Positions 32,761 through 42,691 of a stretch of DNA of 50,866 nt are shown here, in pieces. The DNA comes from Basidiobolus heterosporus B8920. Its lineage: Eukaryota; Basidiobolomycota; Basidiobolomycetes; Basidiobolales; Basidiobolaceae. The notes beneath the pieces were generated by a model. That model was not told where the DNA came from, did not search any database, and saw nothing but the letters and a program-made list of their open reading frames with translations. Each line of letters begins with the position of its first letter. Positions within the stretch are counted from its first letter, which is position 1. The position numbers and the translations under genes are program-made. The stretch is from assembly GCA_000697455.1 (NCBI GenBank), contig JNET01033470.1, forward strand, positions 1 to 50,866, read 5' to 3'.

Positions 32761-33467
32761 ATGTCAAAACCCACCTCTTCCAACGGAGTTTGTGCAGCCA
32801 AAACCGATGTAACCATTGAGGTTCCCGAGTTTTTTTACCTTGCTGATACAGCCCACTTGACACACTTAATCGGTAAAACCTTAGTCTTTAGGGGATTGTC
32901 CACTATAACTTCAAGCGTATTAATTGTCTCTTTACAGCGGATATGTTCAACAGGTTGATATCGCATAATGACCAGATTCCGTTGACACCCAACAACCTAA
33001 CAAGATTCCATTCGCGTACGCCACCCGGGATTTCTGTTTATGATTATCTCAGACGCATAGTGAAATACACTTCAGTTGAGAAACCGTGTCTCATAATGTT
33101 ACTCGTATACATAGATCGAGTGAGTGAGTTACATCGAAGCTTCATCATCTCGTCCTTAACCGTTCATAGATTTCTTATTACAGCAGTGGTGGTGGCTTCA
33201 AAGGCTCTGTGTGACGCATACTGCACGAATACACACTATGCTAAAGTAGGCGGTGTCTCTACGCAGGAAATCAACGCCTTAGAGCTTGAATTTTTATTCT
33301 TTATCGATTGGAAGCTGTACTGCTCGCCCGAAACACTTCAGCAGTACTATGTGAACTTGGTCGATCAACATCCATCATACAGACAAATCACCGACGTGGT
33401 AGAGCCAAAGCTTAAACGGTTAAAAACCAACCAAGATGAGGAGCCGGTCAAAGAACCTTTATCTTAA
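32761..33467 (+). CDS. Pho80-like cyclin (PCL family)
   Basis: Binds a Pho85-type cyclin-dependent kinase; family members control phosphate, polarity or glycogen responses. Exons 32761-32872 and 32938-33467, joined in phase, 213 residues. The cyclin box is recognisable: FHSRTPPGISVYDYLRRIVKY, LLVYIDRV, HRFLITAVVVASKALCDAYC and EINALELEFLFFIDWKLYCS, all matching the Pho80-type box (VYDYLxRI, NxxxxKVGGV-like AKVGGVSTQEIN). The tail after residue 195 is charged and probably disordered. The first 40 residues hold no strong feature. Which Pho80/Pcl member this corresponds to is not determined. Confidence 0.93.
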
Positions 33468-33780
33468 CGTGAAGTTTCGTTATTTATTGGCATATCTCAC
33501 AAACTACACTCTTTCTCCTCTTTCTTTCCTTCTCCTCCTCTTCATTTGCTGCATTCACACTACTTGGTTGATATTTCATCATTGCTTCACATCATTTCGA
33601 TCCTCACATCTTGCTATACATACACTCTTCATCAAGAATTCCTGGTTCCAATTATATTTAAGTCATTCATGGGACGCACCCAGCCCTAGATTTCATTCTA
33701 CTTTTATCCTTGAAAACACCCACGGCTACTAGTAGTAATATAACTGAAGACATGTCTTTCTTGGAAATCTGTATAAACGA
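33468..33780. other. 3' flank of the cyclin gene
   Basis: About 310 bp, T- and C-rich (runs such as ctttctcctctttctttccttctcctcc near 33508-33540). No gene supported. Confidence 0.45.
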
Positions 33781-34050
33781 ATGATATGCGCCAGACACTT
33801 AGCCAACCAATTCGATTCAAAGCGCTTCTCAGTTGAGGAGTCAAGGTATTCCGCACAGGTTGAAAGCTCCACCTCAAGAACACCACAGTCCTACAAAAAC
33901 GCCATTATATTTGTAGGGGCGATGGGCTGCTCATTTATTTTATCAACATCTGAATCTAAGAGTAACAAAGGAATGCCTGATGAATGGATTGAAATTAAAC
34001 GTTTCTCTCTTAAAGAAAATGTCAAAAATGATGGGTTTCTAATGATGTGA
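33781..34050 (+). CDS. Possible small membrane protein, unrecognised
   Basis: An 89-residue open frame that ends 14 bp before the stop codon of the convergent Era gene, without overlap. It has a basic N-terminal part, one hydrophobic segment (AIIFVGAMGCSFILS, about residues 41-55), then a charged tail with DEWIEIKRFSLKEN. This is the layout of small mitochondrial inner-membrane proteins, but I recognise no family and the frame could be chance. A TATAAA-like string lies directly before the ATG (33771-33776), too close to act as its TATA box. An exon further upstream cannot be ruled out. Confidence 0.3.
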   Translation: MICARHLANQFDSKRFSVEESRYSAQVESSTSRTPQSYKNAIIFVGAMGCSFILSTSESKSNKGMPDEWIEIKRFSLKENVKNDGFLMM

Positions 34051-34063
34051 GAGGCGGGGCCAG

Positions 34064-35918
34064 TTATTTTTTGGTTCTGACTCTTAAATACAAATGGATA
34101 GGCCGTCTTAAGATTCTGGCGATCCGTGCGGTAGCAGCAGTGGTCACCTCTTTGATGACTTTACCTTGTGCTCCAACGATGATTTTCTATGGAAGCAGGG
34201 GTCAAGGTTTAATAGAAAGGATCATGCTTGACATACCTACAGTTCAGACTTACCTCTTGGCTAGGTTTGTCGACAAAGATATTTTGATCAATTCGGAGCG
34301 CACCACCAGGTATATTAGTCCAGCCAACATTCTCTTGGCGGATAGTGTATGGCAAATAAGAATGTAAACGCGAGAAGAATTCTGCTCTAATCAATTCCTC
34401 CACTCGCTTCAAGTCTGACATCTCCCCCTTCTGATCCTTTGAGTACAGCCAATTATTGGGCTTAGCTAGTGATATCAGCCACTCCTAATGAGTATAGAGT
34501 CAATGAAGTTGTTCCAGTTGTAATTCTTGAATAAGGCCTACCTTAACGTCAGACACTCCGACGTTGTACAGAGCTGATGTGTAAATAACCCGCAAGAAGT
34601 GTCCGTACTGCTTCTGATAGTGATCGGTAAGCAGTGTAATCATGTCTTTATCCTCAACAAGATCCATCTGTCAAGAGAAGACTGTCAATGCTTGAAGTTG
34701 GGCATGAATCAAAGATAATCCCTGCTTACCTTGTTAAATACAAGTGTAGCCGGCACGCTTATGTCTTTTAACCGTTCAAATAAATAGGTCTCCGCAACGG
34801 AGAATCGTTTGACAGCTTCAGGTCCATCAATCAGTACCAACACTATATTAATGGAGAACTCTTTGTTAGCTCGATGTGGAAAACATAGGTAATGACCGGC
34901 ACTAACGATGTTCAGCTTCGTTGATTGTATGCCATGGGGAACTCACTATCTCACGAACCAATCTGCAAAAGCCGGGTTGTTAGTAGCTGAAGGTTCATGA
35001 TAATGATATTCGGGTATAGTAAGCATCTCACCTTAGTCGGTTCTTATTTGGAATAACTCCCGGGGTGTCAAGGAAAACCTGGATTTGTAGATGATGGGTT
35101 GGGTAAATGCCGAATAGATCCCTCAAGTATATGAACACTTACGACTTGAGTGTCACCTTCAGTCAAGACACCAAGGATACGTTCTCGGGTAGTTTGTGGT
35201 CTAGCAGAAACAATCGAAACCTATTATATATCCCGATTAGCCTCAGCTACTAAAACATATTTACAGAGTGACCCGAAAAACTGACCTCATCTCCAACCAA
35301 ATTATTAACGATGGTAGATTTGCCTGCATTAGCTGCCCCAATAACTGCTACACGAAGCAGACGTGGGTTCAGTGGCTGTTCAATGGTTTCGTAGATTTTT
35401 GGAAGCTTGACTCTCATGTCTAATATACTGAAAAGTTACGAGAAATTCCGATGCACGTGTTTGTAAACGACGCAAATACCTGGTTGAGTAATAATCACCT
35501 GGCCGGTACTAGAAACAAGTGGTGGAGGCTTGTAAGGTTTGCTTTGAACGTTCTTTGCTTTCTTTGAGGTGGGAGTTGAGTGAACATTGGTTTGGGAAAT
35601 GGGTAAAGTTTTGGTAGTGGTGGATATTTTGGTCTCAGTGGGGTCCAGTACTTCTTGGGCTATCCCCTTGAGTTTTGTAGGTTTTTCTGTAGCAGGAAGC
35701 TTCGTGGGAAAACTTGAAACCTTGTCAACAATGCTACTCTCTTCTATTTTTTTGAAACTTGATTCTACTTCATTTTCCATATTCTTTCGTATAGTGTTAT
35801 CCAACGATAGACCGGCTCTACGCTTAGCACGGGACATAATTCCATACTGTCTGGTCGAAGCGTAGAGTGAAGCCCTTGAAGAACGTAACCATGGGGTGAA
35901 TTTTGAACTAAACATCAA
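34064..35918 (-). CDS. ERAL1: Era-like GTPase, probably mitochondrial
   Basis: Era proteins bind small-subunit rRNA and assist ribosome assembly; the basic, Ser/Arg-rich first 40 residues suggest mitochondrial import. Exons in gene order: 35918-35480, 35419-35286, 35220-35143, 35078-35032, 34962-34907, 34842-34730, 34667-34542, 34484-34254, 34186-34064; GT-AG, in phase, 448 residues. G motifs: GAANAGKST (G1), RPQTTRERILGV (G2, as in Era), FLDTPG (G3), NKMD split by an intron (G4), TSAL (G5). The KH domain follows, with IIVGAQGKVIKEV and RPIHLYLRVR. An N-terminal spacer of about 130 residues rich in Lys, Ser and Pro is longer than usual. Confidence 0.95.
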
Positions 35919-36326
35919 AATTCAAAGGCGTGAAAACGAGATAGCTGTATATTGCTTCTGTCGGTCTTAAGCGCAACTCATACAAAGAAGTTTTTTTTTT
36001 ACTTAATATGGCCTAATTTCTAATCTGTCTGTTCTGCAAATTGGAGAAATAATTGGGCCTTCGGGACTATCTATTATGTTTCTTGTGTTACACAAATATG
36101 GCTCCATCCATTCAACTGTCAGAAATTTTACTAGAACCACATCCCATAATTTTGGAGCATCCCAACTATCCAGTGGCAGGGTGGTAACTTATTCGACAGT
36201 CTACTTCATAAATAGCTAGTGAACAAATGTGCACGACTAAAAGGTACGGAGTTTTATTAAACAGGTAATAATACAATTGATAGATGACCGTGAAAATGTA
36301 TGCAGATTGTGTCATTAATTTATGTT
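35919..36326. other. Spacer between allantoicase and Era genes
   Basis: About 410 bp with the Era promoter and allantoicase 3' flank. A T-run lies at 35992-36000. Nothing else recognised. Confidence 0.5.
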
Positions 36327-37364
36327 CTAAGCCTGGTAGCCATACACACGGAGGCGCTTAAAACCACCATCGGGATATATGGTGGCACGAACGTGAGTAA
36401 ACACTTTATCCTTAGGGGTCAAGTCCCATTCGTGTTCAGTATCGGCGGCAGTCTTTTGTTTGGGAGACACTGTAGTCCAGAAGTCTTCAGAATTTACCGC
36501 AGGGTCATTCAGAGGGTTTTCTTGCTCAGAATAGCAGGCTTCTAGAGATGCTTGATAAGGGAAGTTGCCTCGGAAATGAAGAGTATCAAAAATAGCCTTA
36601 TGAAGTCGACCTGGAACCCCAAGCTTGACAATTACGTAGTCAACGTGGCCAGGGGTACGTGAACGCTTTGTTTCCCAACCATCCCCCATATTCTCACCAC
36701 GAGTAGGTAGTATGATATTGGAAGCAGGTGAGAAATGGTCATTTGAAGAAGTCACCACACGAGCTCCACTACCCACATATGCCAGATCGACGAGCTCCTC
36801 TTTGTTCTCTGGAAGTTTGGGGACAATGGTACCATATACTCGGAAACGGGCGATACCGCCATCAGGATATTGGTTAATACGCACGAAGTTGTATACTTTC
36901 TCGGTGGGGACGTTAAGCAGGAAATAATGTTTGGAGTTTGGGTTCAGATCGGTCTGAGGAAGGAGTTCCTCCCATTGATAATTGGGCTCATTACCACTCT
37001 TTAGCTCCTCTTCGCTCACAAAGCAGGCATCAACCGAGGCAATTGGTGCATGATTGCCGTTGAAATGAGCAGTATCAATGTCAAAACCAACAATCGTCCC
37101 AGGGAATCCAAGTTGAATAATAGCCCAATCATGGTCAGGATTGTGACGACGGGTTTCCCAACCATCAAACCAGGCGCCAGTTTCGACAAATTTACCAGCC
37201 TCGCGGACTGAAGGCTTAGGGTTTAACATATTGGAAGCGGCAGCAAAGAATTCATCAGAGACGGCTACCACTTTAGAGCCCAACTTACAATTGGCGAGAT
37301 CGACATAGTTACCAAGAGGGGTGCTCTTAATGTCACCAAGAGGAAGTCGAGTAAAAGAAGCCAT
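36327..37364 (-). CDS. DAL2: Allantoicase
   Basis: Hydrolyses allantoate to ureidoglycolate and urea, a step of purine breakdown used to obtain nitrogen. 345 residues, one exon, normal length. Two homologous jelly-roll halves are visible. Half 1 has NYVDLANCKLGSKVVAVSDEFFA, GAWFDGWETRRHNPDHDWAI, GFDIDTAHFNGNHAP and INQYPDGGIARFRVYG. Half 2 repeats the pattern: VDLAYVGSGARVVTSSNDHF, MGDGWETKRSRTPGHVDYVI, DTLHFRGNFPYQ and IYPDGGFKRLRVYG. The upstream region holds a TATA box and a cluster of GATA sites (separate entries), as expected for nitrogen-controlled genes. It is divergent from a chitosanase. Confidence 0.97.
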   Translation of the reverse strand: MASFTRLPLGDIKSTPLGNYVDLANCKLGSKVVAVSDEFFAAASNMLNPKPSVREAGKFVETGAWFDGWETRRHNPDHDWAIIQLGFPGTIVGFDIDTAHFNGNHAPIASVDACFVSEEELKSGNEPNYQWEELLPQTDLNPNSKHYFLLNVPTEKVYNFVRINQYPDGGIARFRVYGTIVPKLPENKEELVDLAYVGSGARVVTSSNDHFSPASNIILPTRGENMGDGWETKRSRTPGHVDYVIVKLGVPGRLHKAIFDTLHFRGNFPYQASLEACYSEQENPLNDPAVNSEDFWTTVSPKQKTAADTEHEWDLTPKDKVFTHVRATIYPDGGFKRLRVYGYQA

Positions 37365-37423
37365 TGTATTAGTTTAAGTGAAAAGTGGCACAGTTACGAG
37401 GCTCGCCTAAGCCATTTGATTGC

Positions 37424-37429
37424 TTTATA
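37424..37429 (-). promoter_or_regulatory. TATA box of allantoicase
   Basis: TATAAA on the minus strand, about 60 nt upstream of the allantoicase ATG at 37364. Confidence 0.5.
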
Positions 37430-37509
37430 TCAGCATCAAAATAAAAGAGGGGCAAATATTGATCGTTGAGGGTTAGTTTTAATCTTACAAAAGGGGTGCT
37501 GGGGTGTGT

Positions 37510-37616
37510 GATAATCTTACTGATAATCTGGATTAAGCGGCGTGTACAAACGTTTCAAAATCCCAATCGGTTGATAATCTTGTTAACCACCAGATTATCT
37601 TGGATGAGTGATTATC
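37510..37616. promoter_or_regulatory. Cluster of five GATAATC motifs (GATA-factor sites)
   Basis: The 7-mer GATAATC occurs on the plus strand at 37510, 37522 and 37573, and as its reverse complement GATTATC at 37593 and 37610. Five copies in 107 bp is far above chance (about 0.01 expected). They lie 146-252 bp upstream of allantoicase and about 380-480 bp upstream of the chitosanase. In fungi, GATA-type zinc-finger activators of the AreA/Gln3 class bind GATAA sites to switch on genes for poor nitrogen sources. Regulation here is inferred. Confidence 0.7.
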
Positions 37617-37909
37617 CGAATTTTGGCGTTGGTGAATGCGAAAGATGGAGTTTCTATAATGAGCATCAATGCCCATCTTTCCTCCGTAGGCTTTGAACTC
37701 GAGCTAATGAACAGGTATGAGTTCAACTAAAAGCTTATAACTGATCGGATGAATAAGTTTGGGAAATATTTCTAATCACACAATAGAAGCATGCATAAGG
37801 TCCGGTATTTTGTCTACCTCTGCCTGAGAATCAAGTGAACAATAATCTTTCCTGCAGAGGAGATTTCGCGGGTCGCTTGAACAGCCAGCACTTCAGTTAT
37901 ATGATGCGG

Positions 37910-37918
37910 TATAAATAG
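37910..37918 (+). promoter_or_regulatory. TATA box of the chitosanase gene
   Basis: TATAAATAG, about 80 nt upstream of the ATG at 37992. Confidence 0.55.
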
Positions 37919-37991
37919 AGTCTGCATCAGAATCTATCAACTTAACGCTCACAAACACTACCAGATTTTTCGAAATTGTTGACAAATTGAA

Positions 37992-39130
37992 ATGGTGCGA
38001 ACCAGATTGGTATCTTCAAAAGCAGTCCTGTCAATCGTCTGGATTTTCTTGTCCACCAGGGTGCATAGTGCTAAATTTGATTATTGCAAAGGTGAATTCG
38101 CCCGCAGTACCTCCAACTGCCAGATGTTCGATTTCCCAGTAAAAGCACAGTCCTTGTGCGCGCCAAAAATGCCCAAAAATTACCAAGTAATCCTTCAAAA
38201 GGAGGTGATTGATCCCAAAGCAAAAAAGGTGATTCGATTGATAACCAATGTATTTGAACATGCCAGTAAAACCATCAATTACGGTTTCTGTGAGAATATT
38301 GGTGATCAGCGAGGATTTACGTGTGGCACCGTTGGATATACCACTGGTACTGGAGATCTATACACTGTGATAGAAGAATATGAAAGACGTTTGGGAATTG
38401 AGACTGGCTTTTCCAAGTATCGTCCTGAGCTTCGAAAACTAGCTAGTCATCCTGATTGCAGTATCCCTGATGGAGATGTCAGCAGGCTAGTATCGTTCGC
38501 AGAATTATGGAAACGAGAATCATGTTTGCCTGAGTTTCGTAGCGTTCAGGACGATGTCGCTGACATAATATATTATTTACCAGCGGTACAGTTGGCAGCG
38601 GAGGCTGGTGTTACCTCAAGTCTTGGTAAAGCAATCTTCTACGACACCGCAGTTCAACATGGTTGGGAGGAGGACGATGGTTGAGTTTAAAAACAATCAT
38701 CAACCTTACTGGTCCAAAAGCCACTTCTGATGAACAAGAATATTTAGAGAGGTTTCTAGCAGTTCGGAGAAAATTGTTATGCTGCTACCCTGACGATGTT
38801 TGGCCCGATTCTGCTGACAGAGTTAGTGACCTAATGGATTTAGCAAGTCTTGGTGATCTTGAATTCAAGAATGCTGTTAAACTAAATGCTTATGAGACGG
38901 TAATCACCGGTAAAGAGGAGCTTTTTGTTCCATGTGCAAACCCACCTAGTGGGCCCTCTCTCCCAGAAGCTGGGCTTGAACCTTTTCGTAACCGTACACC
39001 GACTAACGAGGTTAAAGCCACCTCTGGTGACGATGCTGTTCCCCCTTATGATGCCTTATCCACTGGTGCCAGAACCTTGCCTAAAGCCATTATCTCTTTA
39101 CTCATCATATCAATCGGCCTAGGTCTCTAG
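37992..39130 (+). pseudogene. Secreted GH46-type chitosanase with a frameshift
   Basis: Cleaves glucosamine bonds in chitosan. The first frame (37992-38684) has a signal peptide (hydrophobic AVLSIVWIFL, cut near VHSA), catalytic Glu 101 in GFCENIGDQRGFTCG, Asp 122 in TTGTGD, and the FYDTAVQHG motif. It ends in TGA at 38682-38684. The homologous C-terminal part continues in another frame to 39130 (LERFLAVRRKLL, NLMDLA-type helices, VKLNAYETVITG). The two frames overlap at 38663-38684; one missing base, probably a T near 38680, would explain it. The C terminus has a Ser/Gly site and hydrophobic tail (KAIISLLIISIGL) typical of a GPI anchor. It is intronless. The frameshift could be a sequencing error or a true break. 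Confidence 0.8.
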
Positions 39131-39522
39131 AAATCATATTTTGAGTATTTATTTATCAGTCTTATGTAAGAATAATAAAAGTATATATTTATATATATAG
39201 AATGACGTAACATAACATTGAATCACTCTGTGAAGTCCACCAAAACTTTGGCGACGGGGTGGAGACGTCATTAGCCACTATCTAGTTTTGTATAGTGTTT
39301 TGATGAGATGACGTGAACGCTTAGATGAAAGTTGTTTGTACTCTAACGGTATTACACACCAAGAATAGGCGAAAAACCGGCGCTAGTATGATGATCAAGT
39401 TGTAAGTGGTGATTTCTGATTGGTCTGGAGTATTTCCTGACATTAAGGCTGGAATATAAATAAATGCAGTGAGGCAACATTGCATGCCAAGCCACACTCT
39501 ATAATCACAATAACTCAATAAC
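39131..39522. other. Spacer between chitosanase and C2 genes
   Basis: About 390 bp. TATAAA at 39455-39460 is a plausible TATA box for the C2 gene, 63 nt before its ATG. TA-rich run near 39183-39200. Confidence 0.5.
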
Positions 39523-39903
39523 ATGCCTCGCGGAACCCTCCATATCTTTGCCATCGAAGGTAAAAGCCTGAAGAATGTCGAACTTCTTGGTAAGAGCGAC
39601 CCTTACCTGGTGCTCCACCTTGACAGTGCCAACATGCAGCAAACCGAACCCAAGAAAGACACCCTCAATCCTGCTTGGCAACAAAGGTTTACCTTTGACG
39701 TATACGAAGGTAACAACGACCTGCTAGTTGAATGTTACGACAAGGAGCGTGCTGGCAAAGACGAGCTCATGGGTTCCACTTCCATTCCACTTGGTGAGGT
39801 TTTCGCCACTGATTCTGAAGTTGACAAATGGTACCCCATCCAGGATAAGAAGGGAAAGGATGCAGGTGAACTCCACCTTGCTCTCAAATTTGTTCGTCAA
39901 TAA
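39523..39903 (+). CDS. Single C2-domain protein
   Basis: 126 residues, one exon, composed of little more than one C2 domain, which usually binds phospholipid membranes, often with calcium. Text: GTLHIFAIEGKSLKNVELLGKSDPYLVLHL, LNPAWQQRFTFDVYEG, LLVECYDKERAGKDELMG, and a terminal GELHLALKF strand. The SDPY Asp and the loop-3 Asp residues are present, but the first loop-1 Asp (usual D-x-x-G-x-SDPY) is replaced in VELLGKSDP and loop 3 has YDKE in place of a D-x-D pair, so calcium binding may be weak. The layout resembles small plant C2 proteins such as elicitor-responsive protein 3. Codon use suggests good expression. Confidence 0.93.
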   Translation: MPRGTLHIFAIEGKSLKNVELLGKSDPYLVLHLDSANMQQTEPKKDTLNPAWQQRFTFDVYEGNNDLLVECYDKERAGKDELMGSTSIPLGEVFATDSEVDKWYPIQDKKGKDAGELHLALKFVRQ

Positions 39904-40563
39904 ATTTACAGCTGACTATTTGCGAGTAGTTGAAATGTATGTAATTAATAAACAACAATTTTATCGCCATCTGATTCATATTATGGGATTTTTGTTCCAT
40001 TTCATATTGTTTCGTTATATTCTGTTCGGTTCACAATTTCCTAGTTATTTGACGGCAAAGAGAGGCCCATACGGTTTTTAGAGCCTTTTTCATCTATGAG
40101 CAAGTCTTATGTTAGCTCAGTCTAGTACTCCGATCAATCTACTTCTTGGATCACTGATTTTATGCCGAGTACAATTTTGGATCTGGTATTTCTATCATAT
40201 TGGTGGGGGAGGGGTTATCCCTCAGAGATTCTGGGGAAAGATGCCAACTACTGAGCATAATATAGAAATCATATTAGTTACCATTATTTCGCCCCAATCC
40301 TTCAAAGTTACAGTGGTGATCACGTGCTCGGACACCCAATAATGAGCCCCCAATTTTGATTCCCCAACAACGAGAGATTAACGTTTTGTAGCAGTTCATT
40401 CACCTCACTGTTTGTGCCCAACGAAAGTTTTCAAAGGTAGCGTTGAGTTTGTTACGTAAATCTTTTCCAACAGTTGAAACATTTGGAGAATACGCCTCTT
40501 CAGAACACTAGCTAAATTCCCTTTTACCTTTCGTTCTTTAACTTGTTTAACTATCGTAGAAAA
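39904..40563. other. Spacer between C2 and ATP4 genes
   Basis: 660 bp, presumably C2 3' flank and ATP4 promoter. A G-rich string (ggtgggggaggggttatccctc) lies near 40201-40222. No gene seen. Confidence 0.5.
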
Positions 40564-41429
40564 ATGGCTTTAAGATTCACTTCCAGAACTGTTCCTGGTA
40601 TGTTCTATCTATGAATTGAAATCACTGGGACTTCCGATGACTGTCATATTAACAACCACTCTAGCTCTTAGAAATCTCGCTTTGACCTCTTCCGTCGTAG
40701 CTAGACGCTCTGCTACCTCCGCTTTGGTTAGAAACTACTCTACTGCTAAAGAGGGTTCGGATTGGATTGTTTCGAATGCATAGTTTGTACACGAAGTAAC
40801 TTATTCCTTTGTATTTAGAGAAGCAAGTCGAACCTCAACAAAAGGCCCAAAGCATTGTTGATGCCCTTCCTGGTAACTCCTTCATCAGCAAAACTGGTTA
40901 TATAACTGTCGGTGCTGGTATTATTACTTGGGCTATTTCTAAGGAAATCTACGTATTCAATGAGGAGACTTTGGTTTTGGGCTCCTTCATCGGTATTGTG
41001 ACATACCTTTTAAAAATCATGAAGCAACCATACAACGAATGGGCTGAAGGCCACATCAACCGAGTTCGTGATATTTTGGTTCAAGCTCGTGAAGACCACA
41101 AAGTTTCAGTCAACGAGAGAGTAAGCGAGGTCAACCAACTTCAAGATATCGTTGATGTTACCAAGAACTTGTTCGTCATGTCCAAGGAAATGGCTCGTCT
41201 TGAAGCTGAGGCTTTTGAACTCAAGCAAAAGGCCGCTGTTTCATCGGAAATCAAGAGTGTTCTCGATTCTTGGGTTAGATATGAAAACTCCGTTCGCGAG
41301 AGAGAGCAGAAGGAGCTTGCTCAAAGTGTTATTGAATCAGTGAAGGCTCAACTTGCTGATCCTAAGACTCAAGACGAAATCCTTGCCCAATGCCTCACTG
41401 ACGTTCAAAAGATCGCTGCGAGAGCCTAA
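40564..41429 (+). CDS. ATP4: Mitochondrial ATP synthase subunit 4 (subunit b)
   Basis: Peripheral-stalk subunit anchoring F1 to the membrane part of the F1Fo ATP synthase. Exons 40564-40597, 40665-40754, 40819-41429; in phase, 244 residues. The first 40 residues are basic and Ser/Ala-rich (MALRFTSRTVPALRNL), a mitochondrial presequence. Two hydrophobic helices follow, ISKTGYITVGAGIITWAISKEIYV and TLVLGSFIGIVTYLL, then KQPYNEWAEGHINRVRDIL and a long charged coiled coil to the end (EVNQLQDIVDVTKNLF, MARLEAEAFELKQKAA, SWVRYENSVREREQKEL). Length matches the yeast protein (244 with presequence). Confidence 0.96.
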
Positions 41430-41690
41430 TTTGCTTTGCAAAGCTTTCGATTTTCTTAAACATTTTACATACTCTCGCATCATACGGTCCATAGTGAATC
41501 CTGGATCCTGCCTTAACCACAAAATCAATGATTTTATTTAATTAAAGATTTCAAGTTCTTCATTCACTACAAATTGGACGAATAAACGGCTTCATTTACT
41601 ATATACACGTTTCTATGCAAGTCTGGCGTGACAACAAGGCGTAATCTATAGATTGTGAGGTAGGAAAGAGACGATGATTCGCACATGGAA
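41430..41690. other. Convergent spacer
   Basis: 260 bp between convergent ATP4 and the FCP1-domain gene; nothing recognised. Confidence 0.4.
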
Positions 41691-42691
41691 CTATTCTTCA
41701 ACAACGGCCGGTGTCGCTAACGCATACTTGTGCTTTTTAGTGTATTCACGTATATCATCGGTATCAGCATTTAGCATGGCCTCCAAATAAGTCTTAACGC
41801 GTAACAACTCCGTATCATCTTTTCTATCCCTAACAAACTCGCTCAAACAGATGTGATTGAAGGGTTGAAGTTGACCTTTGAACGGCGTATCATCGATCAA
41901 GATCGTATTTGTACCGTTCCAATGCGGATGCTTTTCCCAAACCCAGGATAGATCCTTGATTACCTCGACTTTTTGATGATACGCTTCTCGACTCAATCGA
42001 AGGTATGTTCTGTTCCAGACGTCAAGGAGCAGTGAGTGACGCTGATCAAAAACCTGGGCAACCATCCGATCAACATTATCGGGCATTGCAGAGCTCCAGA
42101 TCAATACCGAAAACTTGTCTAAAATGAAATCTATGAATTCAGGAACATGTGGTCTAAGGTAAATAGCTTTGGTTTTTTTGTTGCGAATTCTAAGTGTGAG
42201 TTGGAATGGAAGTATATAAGTTTAAGGTCAAAAGCTGTACTTTGTCAAGATACTTACAACAGAGTGCCATTCAAATCGAGTACCAACAAATTCTTGTGCG
42301 CAGGTTGTTCACTTTTTGCAGCAAGTGCCAGCTTTGTTGGGCTGATCCTGTGACCATTTTGGATTCTTCGTCTGGGTTGCAAATGGGTACGTTGTTTGCT
42401 CACATTATTCTTGTTACCTTGACCATCAGATTGCTTATGTGTTGTCTTAACTTCTGCTTTCTTCGTCTTATCAAAAACCTGTTCTTCTTCCTTTGATGAA
42501 AGTTGCCACTTGACTAATTTTTCAGTGATAGCGCCTATGCCGTCTTCACTCACTTTACTTGCACTAGTTTCCAGATGATGGCTATTCATAACAAGCTGTG
42601 TAGTTCTTACGAAACCTCTACTATGAAAGTTCACTCGGGGCGCAATACTCGAGCTTAACAGTTGGGTTTTAGTCAAAAAAGGACGCAACAT
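41691..42691 (-). CDS. FCP1/NIF-domain (HAD-type) protein, probably mitochondrial
   Basis: Exons 42691-42258 and 42189-41691, in phase, 310 residues. The N terminus (MLRPFLTKTQLLSSSIAPRV) is basic and Ser-rich like a mitochondrial presequence. After a Lys-rich linker the HAD-type fold begins with LLVLDLNGTLL. The canonical phosphatase motif is DxDx(T/V); here the second Asp is Asn (D-L-N-G-T), a variant also common in uncharacterised fungal and plant members, so catalysis may differ. Further motifs: RPHVPEFIDFI, FSVLIWSSAMPDNVDRM (motif 2), and TILIDDTPFKGQLQPFNHI (motif 4). Tim50 is a related mitochondrial relative lacking activity, but this protein lacks an obvious membrane helix. Confidence 0.9.

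Larger units (their letters stand above)
37365..37991. other. Divergent promoter region of allantoicase and chitosanase
   Basis: 627 bp between two head-to-head genes. It contains TATA boxes for both and the GATAATC cluster listed separately. Short open frames here show no family features. Confidence 0.7.
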
